From Bacillus sp. FJAT-45037 (GTDB taxonomy: Bacteria > Bacillota > Bacilli > Bacillales > Bacillaceae_D): 64,000 bases of DNA. The DNA lies in assembly GCF_002797325.1 (NCBI RefSeq), contig NZ_KZ454938.1, positions 2,740,267 through 2,804,266 on the forward strand. The letters are read 5' to 3'. Below, piece after piece: positions 48,851 to 57,286 of this stretch. A program made the translations under genes and the position numbers. Position 1 is the stretch's first letter, and each line of letters starts with the position of its first letter. The notes beneath the pieces are model-generated. The model saw only the letters and a list, made by a program, of their open reading frames with translations, was not told the DNA's origin and searched no databases.

Positions 48851-50089
48851 ATGTTATCAAAAGAAACCATTTCCATTATAAAGTCTACTGTTCCGGTATT
48901 GGAAGTTCACGGTGTGACGATCACGAGTCGTTTTTATCAGAGGTTGTTTGAGAAGCACCCTGAGTTGTTAAATATGTTTAACCATGCAAATCAAAAGAAA
49001 GGTCGCCAGCAAACGGCATTAGCAAACTCGATTCTCGCTGCTGCGGTGCATATTGATCAGCTCGAGTCCATACTACCTGTCGTCAAGCAAATCGGTCATA
49101 AACATCGCAGTTTAGGCGTGAAGCCGGAGCATTATCCGATTGTCGGCGAGACGTTGCTTGAGGCGATTAAAGAGGTGCTTGGAGAGGCGGCAACCGATGA
49201 GATTTTACAAGCATGGGGTGAGGCGTACGGCGTGATCGCTGATGTGTGTATCGGTGTCGAGAATGAAATGTATAAAGAAGCGGCCTCACAAGTTGGCGGT
49301 TGGTCTGACTTTAAAGAATTTGTCGTAGCAAAAAAAGTGAGGGAGAGTGATGTCATTACCTCGTTTTATTTACAACCTTGGGACGGAGGAACGATCGCCG
49401 ATTACCAAGCCGGCCAATATATTACGATTAAAATACAACCTGAAGGCCATGAACACACGCATCTTCGTCAATACAGCTTATCTGATGCCCCGGGAAATGA
49501 TTACTACCGGATTAGTGTTAAACGCGAAGTAGATGGGGTTGTTTCCAATCAACTTCATGACCAATATAAAGTCGGTGACAAAGTAGAAGTGAGCGCCCCA
49601 GCTGGAGACTTTGTGCTAGATACGACGCAAACCGAGCCAGTTGTGCTCATTAGCGGAGGGGTTGGCGTCACACCGATGATGAGCATGCTTAAGACGATTG
49701 TACGAGAGCAACCTGAACGTGAGGTGATCTTCATTCATGCCGCGCAAAACGGTTCAGTGCAAGCATTTAGAAAAGACGTCGAGGAAATCGCAGCAACTTC
49801 TGCTCATGTTCGTAATTATTTTTGTTACGCGGAGCCGACAAAAGCTGACATCAACCTTGGTGCGTTTCATTATGATGGGCTAATTGAGCTTGATTGGCTG
49901 CGTGACGTGTTGGAAAATATCGATTCTGACGCTGACTATTATTTCTGTGGACCTGTTCCTTTCATGAAAGTGATTAATCAGTATCTAAAAAAGCTCGGTG
50001 TTGAAGCGGAGCGTATCTATTATGAGTTTTTCGGCCCCGCAGGTAATTTGACAGCCGAATTAGAGGATGAAATTACGACGAAATCTTGA
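48851..50089 (+). CDS. hmp: flavohaemoprotein (nitric oxide dioxygenase)
   Basis: A 412-residue three-domain enzyme: globin (1-140, with the haem-binding His in KQIGHKHRSLG and the distal Tyr/Gln region FYQRLF), FAD-binding domain (about 155-260, RQYSLSDAPG) and NAD-binding domain (about 265-405, LISGGVGVTPMMSML, then YYFCGPVPFM). It converts nitric oxide and oxygen to nitrate using NAD(P)H, protecting against nitrosative stress. Length is normal. AAAGGGGAG precedes ATG. Divergent from a Crp/Fnr-type regulator with palindromes between. Confidence 0.95.
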   Translation: MLSKETISIIKSTVPVLEVHGVTITSRFYQRLFEKHPELLNMFNHANQKKGRQQTALANSILAAAVHIDQLESILPVVKQIGHKHRSLGVKPEHYPIVGETLLEAIKEVLGEAATDEILQAWGEAYGVIADVCIGVENEMYKEAASQVGGWSDFKEFVVAKKVRESDVITSFYLQPWDGGTIADYQAGQYITIKIQPEGHEHTHLRQYSLSDAPGNDYYRISVKREVDGVVSNQLHDQYKVGDKVEVSAPAGDFVLDTTQTEPVVLISGGVGVTPMMSMLKTIVREQPEREVIFIHAAQNGSVQAFRKDVEEIAATSAHVRNYFCYAEPTKADINLGAFHYDGLIELDWLRDVLENIDSDADYYFCGPVPFMKVINQYLKKLGVEAERIYYEFFGPAGNLTAELEDEITTKS

Positions 50090-50094
50090 TGAGA

Positions 50095-50194
50095 GGCGTT
50101 TCCGCGCATATAAGGTAAGAAATCGCGCAAAATGATTCGGTTTCCGCGCGAGACTCTCCTCTTTTCGCGCGAATCAACGCCATTTCCGCGCAAA
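50095..50194 (-). repeat. 21-bp-period GCGCG array 10 (5 units, reversed)
   Basis: On the minus strand: TTTGCGCGGAAA, TTCGCGCGAAAA, CTCGCGCGGAAA, TTTGCGCGATTT and TATGCGCGGAAA. It starts 5 bases after the hmp stop and precedes the hmp terminator, so it is part of the hmp transcript, in antisense orientation. Confidence 0.87.
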
Positions 50195-50243
50195 TGCAGC
50201 AAATATATGGAAATAACTCACCTCTAGACATCTCTAACAAAAA

Positions 50244-50275
50244 GAAGACACCAAACTAACTTGGTGTCTTCTTCT
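50244..50275 (+). terminator. terminator of hmp
   Basis: A perfect 11-bp stem GAAGACACCAA/TTGGTGTCTTC with a 6-base loop and a TTCTTGT tail. Confidence 0.8.
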
Positions 50276-50284
50276 TGTAAATGT

Positions 50285-50413
50285 ACCTCGCCGACTCGAG
50301 GATGGGAGGGTATGACTGAAGTCTGTTGAAAAAAATCTTTTCTCCAGTTCATTCAGGACATAAGTCGGCAATCTGTTGATCACGCAACAGATTGGGTTCT
50401 AATCGGTCGAGGT
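50285..50413 (+). ncRNA. possible structured non-coding RNA
   Basis: Three helices nest and stack: ACCTCG (50285-50290) with CGAGGT (50408-50413); directly adjoining CCGACT (50291-50296) with AGTCGG (50363-50368); then directly CAATCTGTTG (50369-50378) with CAACAGATTG (50385-50394). The contiguous stacking gives a three-way-junction shape. A further hairpin (GGATTACCAA/TTGGTCATCC) follows at about 50432-50455. No gene follows on the plus strand for 700 bases, so it is not an obvious leader. It matches no riboswitch or small RNA that I recognise. The strand is uncertain. The stretch 50456-50615 holds nothing I can name. Confidence 0.4.
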
Positions 50414-50615
50414 GAGGAAGGAAAAAGAGTGGGATTACCAAGGAGTTGGTCATCCGTGAATATTAAAGCAATATCCTATTCGACAATACCTACTTTTTTC
50501 CTGCAAAAAAAATAAGAAATATTGCTCTTTTTTGTTAGAAAAAGTGATATTGTTTATATTTTTGTCACATTTTCAAATGAATACCAAACGTTCGTTCTCA
50601 TTCCTAGGATGAATT

Positions 50616-50987
50616 CTATTCTACTGTAAGATCAAGCTTTAATTGATCCCCTTGTACAACTTGAATATTGACGATTTTTTCTTCGTGAGTGGCCTTTATT
50701 TCCTCAGCAAATTTCTCTGCCAACTGCTCGATTCTGTCTTCTTCGACAGATTCTTCTACCATCAATGAACCGACAGCCGTATCACCGTCGATAAATACCT
50801 GTGCCCCGCGCACGCCTTCTTCTTGCTCAATCCCTGCTGTCATTGATGTGCCGTGCTCAACATACTCCGTGCTATCTACTTCCTCGACTCTTGGCTCTTC
50901 TTCCGTAGCTATTTCTTCAGTTTCAGAATCAGAACAGCCTGCTAGAATCAAGCCTCCTGCAACGATTGCTATCCATAATTTCTTCAT
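50616..50987 (-). CDS. small lipoprotein, YhcN/YlaJ-like
   Basis: A 123-residue lipoprotein: MKKLWIAIVAGGLILAGCSD has a clear LAGC lipobox, so Cys18 is lipidated. An acidic linker (to about residue 45) is followed by a domain with VFIDGDTAVGSLMV and a Lys/Glu-rich helix, which resembles YhcN/YlaJ sporulation lipoproteins in layout. Similarity is modest, so the family call is tentative. I start at ATG 50987, behind AGGAGG; the longer frame adds 15 unrelated residues. Transcribed alone. Confidence 0.7.
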   Translation of the reverse strand: MKKLWIAIVAGGLILAGCSDSETEEIATEEEPRVEEVDSTEYVEHGTSMTAGIEQEEGVRGAQVFIDGDTAVGSLMVEESVEEDRIEQLAEKFAEEIKATHEEKIVNIQVVQGDQLKLDLTVE

Positions 50988-51177
50988 GTCTAAACGACCT
51001 CCTGTGATTGCTCTTTCTATTTTACTATACATTTTCTTGTTACGTTAGAGGGAAAAGTTAAATCGGATTGTTTGTAACTATCAAAAGATATATAAATAAA
51101 TCCTAATAAATATGGATTTAATTAGGAGTTTCCTTTAGAATAGGTAATAACTACTAAAATTAGTTAGGGTGATATAT

Positions 51178-51345
51178 ATGAAAAAAGACCATTTATTACT
51201 AGAAATAGAAGAAAAACGTCAAGAAATGTATACATCAGCCCTACAATTTGGAATTGAATCTAAAAAAGTGCTTTCGTGTAGCGAAGAGCTCGATTCCCTC
51301 ATTGCGATGTATCAACAACTAAAGAAACGTACGTCAGTACATTAA
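51178..51345 (+). CDS. Spo0E-like aspartyl-phosphate phosphatase
   Basis: A 55-residue protein, MKKDHLLLEIEEKRQEMYTS then about 14 residues and SCSEELDSLIAMYQQLKK. The S-x-x-L-D-x-L-I motif of Spo0E/YnzD proteins is exact, in the expected two-helix hairpin. Such proteins remove phosphate from phosphorylated Spo0A and delay sporulation. TTAGGGTG precedes ATG. It is followed by its own terminator. It is small and easily missed in annotation. Confidence 0.88.
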   Translation: MKKDHLLLEIEEKRQEMYTSALQFGIESKKVLSCSEELDSLIAMYQQLKKRTSVH

Positions 51346-51386
51346 AATAACCCCCTCACCTAAAAGGCGAGAGGGTTATTTTTTAT
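51346..51386. terminator. terminator of the Spo0E-like gene
   Basis: Stem AATAACCC-CTC/GAGGGTTATT with one bulged base, then a T-rich run. It also lies 28 bases from the convergent lipoprotein stop. Confidence 0.75.
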
Positions 51387-51414
51387 TTAAGAATTAACAT
51401 TGAATAATAAAAAA

Positions 51415-51660
51415 TTATTCAGCGTCTTCTTCTTCCATGTCCATTTCTTCATCCATGTCATCGTCCATTGCTGGCTCTTCTTCCATGTCGTCTTCATACA
51501 TGTCATCGTCCATTGCTGGCTCTTCTTCTACTGGAGCTTCATCCATTGCTGGATCTTCTACTGGCTCACCTTCCATTGGCTCGTCTGCAGGCTCTCCACA
51601 TGCTGCTAATACACTTAAAGATAATACAGCTGCTGCTGTTGTCATCATAAACTTTTTCAT
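51415..51660 (-). CDS. very acidic small lipoprotein
   Basis: An 81-residue protein with a signal peptide and lipobox (SLSVLAACGEP, Cys at residue 21). The mature part of about 60 residues is almost only Glu, Asp, Met, Pro and Ala, with a duplicated EEEPAMDDDM. Predicted charge is strongly negative. Acidic lipoproteins of this kind are common in alkaliphilic bacilli, where they may help to hold protons or cations near the membrane; that is inference. The GGGGGT before ATG is the ribosome site. The 51661-51938 region holds its promoter and no gene. Confidence 0.75.
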   Translation of the reverse strand: MKKFMMTTAAAVLSLSVLAACGEPADEPMEGEPVEDPAMDEAPVEEEPAMDDDMYEDDMEEEPAMDDDMDEEMDMEEEDAE

Positions 51661-51938
51661 TGATAGTACCCCCTAGTTATTTATATGACTAACTTAAATT
51701 GGTTTGTGAGTACGTGACTCATCATGCCTTGCTGTTAGTCTGTGTACATCCTACCAAGGTTATTCATCAACGTCTATGGACTTCGGGTATTTTTGGTAAT
51801 ATCTAGATATCTTCACAAGGTCTCACATAATTGACCATAAATGCGTCGCAAGCTAAAAGTGACGAAAACCCACTCGCAGCAACAGGTTCACCGGTTTAAC
51901 CCCATTCCAACTTTCTACCTTACCAACCTTCTCACCTT

Positions 51939-52373
51939 TTAAGCATTTTTCAAGGCAAACATAATATCTGTCTCGACAGCGACTTCTCCGTTAACGGTTG
52001 CGATGGCATGTCCTTTGCCAATTGGACCTTTTAGGCGAGTGATTTCGACTTCAAGCTTTAATTGATCACCTGGAACAACTTGGCGCTTGAACCTACAGTT
52101 ATCAATGCCAGCAAAAAAGGCAAGCTTGCCGCGGTTTTCTTCTTTCTTTAACATCGCAACGGCTCCGACTTGTGCGAGAGCTTCGATAATTAAGACACCA
52201 GGCATGACGGGGTAGTCTGGAAAGTGTCCATTAAAATATTCTTCGTTTGCTGTGACGTTTTTTATTCCAACAGCACGCTCTCCTTCCGTGATCTCCTCAA
52301 TGCGGTCGATGAGAAGAAATGGGTAGCGATGCGGGATAATTTCTTTGATTTCTTGAATGGTTAATTGGCTCAT
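51939..52373 (-). CDS. fabZ: 3-hydroxyacyl-ACP dehydratase FabZ
   Basis: A 144-residue hot-dog enzyme that dehydrates beta-hydroxyacyl-ACP in fatty-acid synthesis. The active-site His is in [20 protein letters not shown], and the N-terminal [11 protein letters not shown] is invariant in the family. Length is typical. In B. subtilis fabZ (ywpB) also lies next to flhP. Here a NERD-like gene is inserted between them. Transcribed in the same direction as the flagellar-shape block. Confidence 0.95.
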   Translation of the reverse strand: MSQLTIQEIKEIIPHRYPFLLIDRIEEITEGERAVGIKNVTANEEYFNGHFPDYPVMPGVLIIEALAQVGAVAMLKKEENRGKLAFFAGIDNCRFKRQVVPGDQLKLEVEITRLKGPIGKGHAIATVNGEVAVETDIMFALKNA

Positions 52374-52499
52374 GGGTAATCTTCCTTTCAGTGGTTTGTT
52401 TTGGTTGATTTTATTATAGCATAAGGGGAGTTTCAGTGTGTCGCGGGCGTTATAGAAGCGAATTTGGTGCGAGGGGAAGATTACCCGATGAGCAGGTTA

Positions 52500-53399
52500 T
52501 TACGCGCGTTTGATTGGATTTTGCCGTGTTAGGACGACATTTAGGTTATAGGTCGAGCCGTTGTATGTGCCTGTTTGAGCTGCGTTAATCCTATCGATGA
52601 TTCGTTTCGTGGTGAATCGTGAAGAAAGATGGAGGAACTGTCTGAGCTCTTTATTCGTGATCGTCTCATTTATGAGTAGGCCGTAATCTCGAATGGCTGT
52701 CATATGGGCTTGATGTGAAATGAATCCGCATTGAGGGCATTGCCATCGTCCATGTAAGCGAGTCATTGGATAGGAGCTGCATGAGGGGCAGGAGACACCT
52801 GTCGTAAGATCCTCCGAGTCAATCTTATATTGATCCAAAATGGTTCGTGTATCTGGTGTGTGGTGATCGATGAACCATTGTTTAAGAATTTGGCATTGAT
52901 GAGCAGATAATTGGCGTTTTTCGTAGTGATGCTGGAGAGTTTCAATGTACGGGGAAACCTCTGAGATTAAGATGCTTTGATCACAATGGTCTTGTTTTGT
53001 ATTGGCAACAAGGATCGTTGTCATTGGAATGTGCGAGAGATGAAGCTGCTTTAGCCATTTTTTGAGTAACGTTTCTCGAAACAAAAAGAACAGTCGCGAT
53101 TGATCGGCTTGTTGATTTTTCAGATCAATCAGAAGAAGGAATTGGCTTGAAATCATTAGCGTATCAATGTGGAAAGCTTGGTTATCTATAGTTAGGTCGA
53201 TGTTATGAAGAACATGGCAGCGAGTGCTTACAAAGGGGGTTAATATGCGCGAAAGTTGGCGCCATGTTTTATGTTTTGATTGAAGTATTCTATAATCGGC
53301 CTCTACTTTTGACCGCTTCGGATGATTAATTGGAAGCCGGTTTTTAAGCGCTTCTAACCTTTCTATAGTGTAGGGGATGTTGCGGGGAATTGAACACAT
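52500..53399 (-). CDS. degenerate NERD-type protein with zinc ribbon
   Basis: A 299-residue paralogue of the protein at 46831-47829. It keeps the N-terminal TIERLEALKNRLP (compare TISKLEAMMRRIS), the D of FHIDTLMIS, the zinc ribbon (CPSCSSYPMTRLHGRWQCPQ) and the helical tail. It has lost the nuclease-like residues: the G-E of GYKGEVA is replaced by KTWRQLSR, and V-E-V-K by I-D-L-K. It is probably a non-catalytic nucleic-acid-binding relative, or a decaying copy. It sits between fabZ and the conserved flagellar block, so it is an insertion relative to the B. subtilis order. Confidence 0.75.
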   Translation of the reverse strand: MCSIPRNIPYTIERLEALKNRLPINHPKRSKVEADYRILQSKHKTWRQLSRILTPFVSTRCHVLHNIDLTIDNQAFHIDTLMISSQFLLLIDLKNQQADQSRLFFLFRETLLKKWLKQLHLSHIPMTTILVANTKQDHCDQSILISEVSPYIETLQHHYEKRQLSAHQCQILKQWFIDHHTPDTRTILDQYKIDSEDLTTGVSCPSCSSYPMTRLHGRWQCPQCGFISHQAHMTAIRDYGLLINETITNKELRQFLHLSSRFTTKRIIDRINAAQTGTYNGSTYNLNVVLTRQNPIKRA

Positions 53400-53530
53400 G
53401 AGGGTACCTCCTAAGGGATGGATGTTAGCCTAGGTAGACTACGGTGTAAGACTTTCGACAGCATTTTTGCGATTCCTTTTGTTTTTTAAAGTTTTTTTGG
53501 GCTTTTCGTCGTGAATGTGCGAATGATGAC

Positions 53531-53562
53531 AAAAAAAGCCACCAAGTATGATGACTTGATGG
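53531..53562 (-). terminator. terminator of the mbl-flhO-flhP block
   Basis: Minus-strand stem CCATCAAG/CTTGGTGG with an 8-base loop, followed by CTTTTTTT. It starts directly at the EpuA stop. Confidence 0.8.
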
Positions 53563-53880
53563 TTATTCGTTTCCTTGCATGATATCTAGAATGTGGTACC
53601 AAGTCTCTGTCTTCAGAGCATCTTTAGGGTCTCCGTCTCCAATAACCCCGTATCCCATAATGATTCCAAGTAGAAGACTTCCACCGACAAGAACGGTCAC
53701 AACGATGAGGCGAAGCCAAATCGGAATGAGTCGAATACGCTCTTTCTTCGCTCGTTTTTTACGGAGGCCAAAACGCGTTTTTTTCGGCACCTCTTCCTCG
53801 CTTGCAGCTATTTCAATTGTCTGCTCGTCAGAAGTTGCGACTGGTTCAGTTGAGGTAGGTTGTCTCTCTTGGTTTGTCAT
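53563..53880 (-). CDS. EpuA-like small membrane protein
   Basis: A 105-residue protein: an acidic N-terminal 30 residues, a basic stretch (RFGLRKKRAKKER), one transmembrane helix (about 55-80), and the signature GYGVIGDGDPKDALKTETWYH. This is the EpuA family, often annotated as 'DNA-directed RNA polymerase subunit beta' in bacilli, a name with no support for such a short membrane protein. It follows flhP by 21 bases and ends the block. Confidence 0.8.
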   Translation of the reverse strand: MTNQERQPTSTEPVATSDEQTIEIAASEEEVPKKTRFGLRKKRAKKERIRLIPIWLRLIVVTVLVGGSLLLGIIMGYGVIGDGDPKDALKTETWYHILDIMQGNE

Positions 53881-53901
53881 TTTCTTCTCCTCGTTTGCAC
53901 G

Positions 53902-54747
53902 TTAGCGGCGGATTCCGTTTACGAGTCCGTTCATCTCATCTGCCATTGAAATGGCACGTGCATTGAATTGATAATGTCGTTGGGTATTCATTAACTCGCT
54001 CATTTCTTTCGCGATATCAACATTTGATCCTTCAATTGCTGATTGGATTAACCTTCCTTCATTTCCCGGTACTTGCTCAAATACGTCCTCGTCCACTAAA
54101 CCGAGAGCAGCAAGGTCGTCAGGGAAACGGAAATTCGTGTCACCTAACGCTTCAAGAACTTGTGGCTTCAGGACTCGAATTAAATTAATTTGGCCGAGTT
54201 CCTCAGTTGTACCATCGTTCAAGGTCGCTTGAAGATCTCCATTTGAAGATAACGTCAGATCTGTGAAGTTCATCGGTAAGCTAAATCGCTGCCCATTGCC
54301 ATCTAACAAATAGTTTCCACTTGAATTCACAATCGTTAAAGATTGTGGATTTGCAGGGTCCTCACTTAAGTAGAACGCACCATCTCGTGTTAAGTATGAC
54401 GTTTCCACTCCACCTTCAGTCGTACCAATCTCAAAAAAATGGTCCCGCTCAGCAATCGCGAAGTCGAGCTGTCGACCGGTTTCAATAATCGACCCTTGAT
54501 CAAGCCTAATCGCCGTCTGAGCAATCTTTGCCCCTGCACCGACTCGAATGCCATTTGGTGTCATCCGCCCAGTTTCGTACCTTGTGTCCGTTTGATTGTT
54601 GACTTGTCGGAACAAAAGGTCTGAGAATGTCGATTCGCGTCTCTTGTACCCTGTGGTATTGGTGTTTGAGATATTATGAGCTAATGTATCTAATTTCTTT
54701 TGCAATTGTCCCATCGTAACAGAAGCTGAAATCATTGATAAATTCAT
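53902..54747 (-). CDS. flhP: flagellar hook-basal body rod-type protein FlhP
   Basis: A 281-residue FlgG/FlgF-like protein. The N-terminal rod motif reads ASVTMGQLQKKLDTLAHNIS with NTNTTGYKRRE, and the C-terminal motif reads EGSNVDIAKEMSELMNTQRHY, both typical of axial flagellar proteins. In B. subtilis flhO and flhP encode distal rod proteins needed for hook completion. Neighbours flhO and mbl are in the conserved order. Spacing to flhO is 21 bases. Confidence 0.93.
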   Translation of the reverse strand: MNLSMISASVTMGQLQKKLDTLAHNISNTNTTGYKRRESTFSDLLFRQVNNQTDTRYETGRMTPNGIRVGAGAKIAQTAIRLDQGSIIETGRQLDFAIAERDHFFEIGTTEGGVETSYLTRDGAFYLSEDPANPQSLTIVNSSGNYLLDGNGQRFSLPMNFTDLTLSSNGDLQATLNDGTTEELGQINLIRVLKPQVLEALGDTNFRFPDDLAALGLVDEDVFEQVPGNEGRLIQSAIEGSNVDIAKEMSELMNTQRHYQFNARAISMADEMNGLVNGIRR

Positions 54748-54768
54748 CAGACATTCCCCCTTTTTCGC

Positions 54769-55593
54769 TTATCCAATTCGTCCGACTTCATTTACCGCTT
54801 TGTCTAAACTTTGATCATAGGCTTGGAGGATACGTTGATTGGCTTCAAATGAACGATAGGCATTCATCATCTCCGTCATCGTTTGCGATGCATCAACATT
54901 TGAACGTTCAATGAATCCTTGCTTAAGTTGATAGTTAATCTGATCGTTTCCAATTGCTGTTGGCAAGTCTCCCTCTTCTGTAAAGCGCAACAAACCATCG
55001 CCCTCTTTAACTAAAAGCATAGGATCATCAGCATAAGCAACGTTCAATTGTCCTAGAAGCGCGCCTTCAGCCGATGTCATCATCCCATCTTGATCGATCG
55101 TGAAGTTCTCATTTCCGACTTGCAAAGCGCCACCATCTGTTCCGAGTACATAATGACCTTCTGATGTCGTTAAGAACCCTTGTCCATCGACGGTAAAGTT
55201 GCCGTTTCTTGAATAGTGAACCTCCGCACCTTCTCCTGCTTGAACGGTATAAAATAACGCACCAGGTCTTCCTGATTCGGTCTCAGGTAGAATCCCTTGT
55301 AACAGAGCAATGTCTGTGCTATTGCCGGTTTCATTGATATCGCCTTGACGGAAGTTTGGCATACGTTCTTGCAAGTAAACGCCTGTTGAGAGTTCACCGA
55401 TATATGGCGCAGATGCACCTGGATGTGTATTAGTATCCATTGCTTTTAAGAGCATGTTAGGAAATGCGCGCATGGATGCTTGGTCGGCTTTGTAGCCTGG
55501 AGTGTTCGCATTGGCTAGGTTATTGGTCAGCATTTCTTGACGCTGCTGCTGGGCAATCATCCCTGCTGCTGCGCCGTACAATCCTCTAAGCAT
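54769..55593 (-). CDS. flhO: flagellar hook-basal body rod-type protein FlhO
   Basis: A 274-residue axial flagellar protein. It starts MLRGLYGAAAGMIAQQQRQE, has NNLANANTPGYKADQASMRA for the N-terminal rod motif, and ends IERSNVDASQTMTEMMNAYR with NQRILQAYD. It is the partner of FlhP. The gene follows mbl by 89 bases on the same strand; a separate promoter is possible. Confidence 0.93.
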   Translation of the reverse strand: MLRGLYGAAAGMIAQQQRQEMLTNNLANANTPGYKADQASMRAFPNMLLKAMDTNTHPGASAPYIGELSTGVYLQERMPNFRQGDINETGNSTDIALLQGILPETESGRPGALFYTVQAGEGAEVHYSRNGNFTVDGQGFLTTSEGHYVLGTDGGALQVGNENFTIDQDGMMTSAEGALLGQLNVAYADDPMLLVKEGDGLLRFTEEGDLPTAIGNDQINYQLKQGFIERSNVDASQTMTEMMNAYRSFEANQRILQAYDQSLDKAVNEVGRIG

Positions 55594-55682
55594 CGTGTTC
55601 CTCCTCTAATAATCTATTCCTATGAAAACATGTGGTAAGGGAATATCCCTCTACCACATGTATCGGTTGATCTATACGTAAA

Positions 55683-56684
55683 TTAAATCTTTATTTTTTT
55701 TTGGATTTTATTGAGGTTCTCAAGCAAAATGCCTGTTCCTCTGGCAACACAGTGCATTGGCTCGTCCGCGACGAGTACAGGTAACTTCAACTCTTCTGCA
55801 AGAAGTTGGTCAATGCCGTGAAGCAATGCGCCTCCACCCGTTAAAATGACACCGCGGTCAATAATGTCCGCTGATAGCTCGGGAGGTGTTTGCTCTAGCA
55901 CTTGTTTGGCAGCTTGTACAATATAGGAAACTGATTCAAGTAACGCCTCTTCTATTTCCTTTGAGTGTACCGTAATTGTCTTAGGAAGTCCACTGACCAT
56001 ATCGCGTCCGCGAATGTCCATTTCCTCTTGACGCCCGCCTGGAAATACTGTTGCGACTTGCATCTTAATGGCCTCAGCTGTACGTTCTCCAATAAGAAGT
56101 TTATACCTCTTTTTGATGTAATTTAAGATGTCAGAATCGAATCTGTCACCAGCTACTTTGATGGAAGAGGCGGTGACGATATCACCCATTGAAAGAACAG
56201 CAACATCCGTTGTTCCACCGCCTATGTCTACGACCATGTTCCCGCTCGGTTGGAAGATATCCATTCCAGCTCCAATTGCAGCAACTTTCGGTTCCTCTTC
56301 CAAATACACATTTTTCCCGCCACTTTTCTCAGCTGCTTCACGGATCGCCTTCTGCTCGACAGAAGTGATATTCGTTGGGCAACAAATAAGGATGCGTGGC
56401 TTTGAAAACATGCTTTTGACATTAATCTTGTCAAGAAAATGCTTGAGCATCGATTCTGTCATTTCAAAGTTCGCGATGACGCCGTCTTTCATCGGGCGCA
56501 TGGCAACAATATTTCCTGGTGTGCGTCCAACCATACGGAACGCTTCTTCTCCGACAGCAAGCACTCGTTTTGATTGCGTATCAACTGCTACAACAGAAGG
56601 TTCATCTAATACAATTCCACTACCTTTAACATAAATCAAGACGTTCGCCGTACCTAGATCAATTCCAATATCTCTACCAAACAT
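55683..56684 (-). CDS. mbl: MreB-like cell-shape protein Mbl
   Basis: A 333-residue bacterial actin that directs lateral wall synthesis in the elongation machinery. Phosphate-1 motif DIGIDLGTANVLIY, the phosphate-2 motif MVVDIGGGTTDVAVLS, and the adenosine motif VILTGGGALLHGID are complete. MFGRDIGIDLG at the start and the position between spoIIID and flhO identify Mbl rather than MreB or MreBH. Length matches the B. subtilis protein. Confidence 0.96.
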   Translation of the reverse strand: MFGRDIGIDLGTANVLIYVKGSGIVLDEPSVVAVDTQSKRVLAVGEEAFRMVGRTPGNIVAMRPMKDGVIANFEMTESMLKHFLDKINVKSMFSKPRILICCPTNITSVEQKAIREAAEKSGGKNVYLEEEPKVAAIGAGMDIFQPSGNMVVDIGGGTTDVAVLSMGDIVTASSIKVAGDRFDSDILNYIKKRYKLLIGERTAEAIKMQVATVFPGGRQEEMDIRGRDMVSGLPKTITVHSKEIEEALLESVSYIVQAAKQVLEQTPPELSADIIDRGVILTGGGALLHGIDQLLAEELKLPVLVADEPMHCVARGTGILLENLNKIQKKIKI

Positions 56685-56794
56685 GATTCTTTTTCCTCCC
56701 TGTTTATCCGAACATGATCGTATCTACTGATTACGATATACCTAATTGTAAATTTTATCATAGTTTGCTCGAACAGGGATAATATTTGTAAAAA

Positions 56795-57082
56795 TTATTG
56801 TCGAGTTTTTACAATTTGTTGCACGGGTTCTTCTTGATTCTTTTTGTATTTCACTTTTGTTGCTTCTCCGCCACGCAAGTGACGAATCGACTTGTGGTAT
56901 TCTAATATTTCTTTGACTTCATTTGCGAGCTCTGGGTTGATTTCTGGCAAGCGTTCCGTTAAGTCTTTATGAACGGTACTTTTTGATACGCCGAACTCCT
57001 TTGCAATGGTTCGCACCGTTTTCCTGGTCTCGACGATATACTTACCAATCTTGATCGTTCGCTCTTTGATGTAATCGTGCAC
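56795..57082 (-). CDS. spoIIID: sporulation transcription regulator SpoIIID
   Basis: A 95-residue mother-cell regulator of sporulation. The B. subtilis sequence is matched almost throughout: HDYIKERTIKIGKYIVET, KTVRTIAKEFGVSKSTVHKD (helix-turn-helix), LTERLPEINPELANEVKEIL and KSIRHLRGGEATK. I place the start at GTG 57082, 8 bases after GGGAGG, equal to the known protein; the longer frame upstream is not conserved. The last 15 residues are divergent. It is expected to be read by sigma-E polymerase. The 57083-57286 region upstream holds its promoter and no gene. Confidence 0.96.
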   Translation of the reverse strand: MHDYIKERTIKIGKYIVETRKTVRTIAKEFGVSKSTVHKDLTERLPEINPELANEVKEILEYHKSIRHLRGGEATKVKYKKNQEEPVQQIVKTRQ

Positions 57083-57286
57083 ACGTCTCGCCTCCCTAAA
57101 TCTGTGTTGGTGATTGGTACAGTTTATTAGAGAGAATAGGGAGATATACCACATTTTCAACGGGACGAGGCCAATTTTCAGACTTTTTTTGCATATTTGG
57201 GGAATTGAGTTGGAAAGTTGATAAGCGGAAGAGTACATCTGGGTTGGAAAGGTTCTACCCATTCCACCCTTTTCAACTTTCCACCC

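Noticed and set aside
50285-50413. Known riboswitch classes for the structured region after hmp
   Set aside because: I compared remembered consensus motifs for SAM, FMN, cobalamin, c-di-GMP, c-di-AMP, M-box and glmS, and none fits. It is left unassigned.
46831-53399. The two zinc-ribbon NERD proteins as topoisomerase fragments
   Set aside because: The zinc ribbons resemble those of topoisomerase I, but the N-terminal domains match NERD proteins and no topoisomerase core is present.
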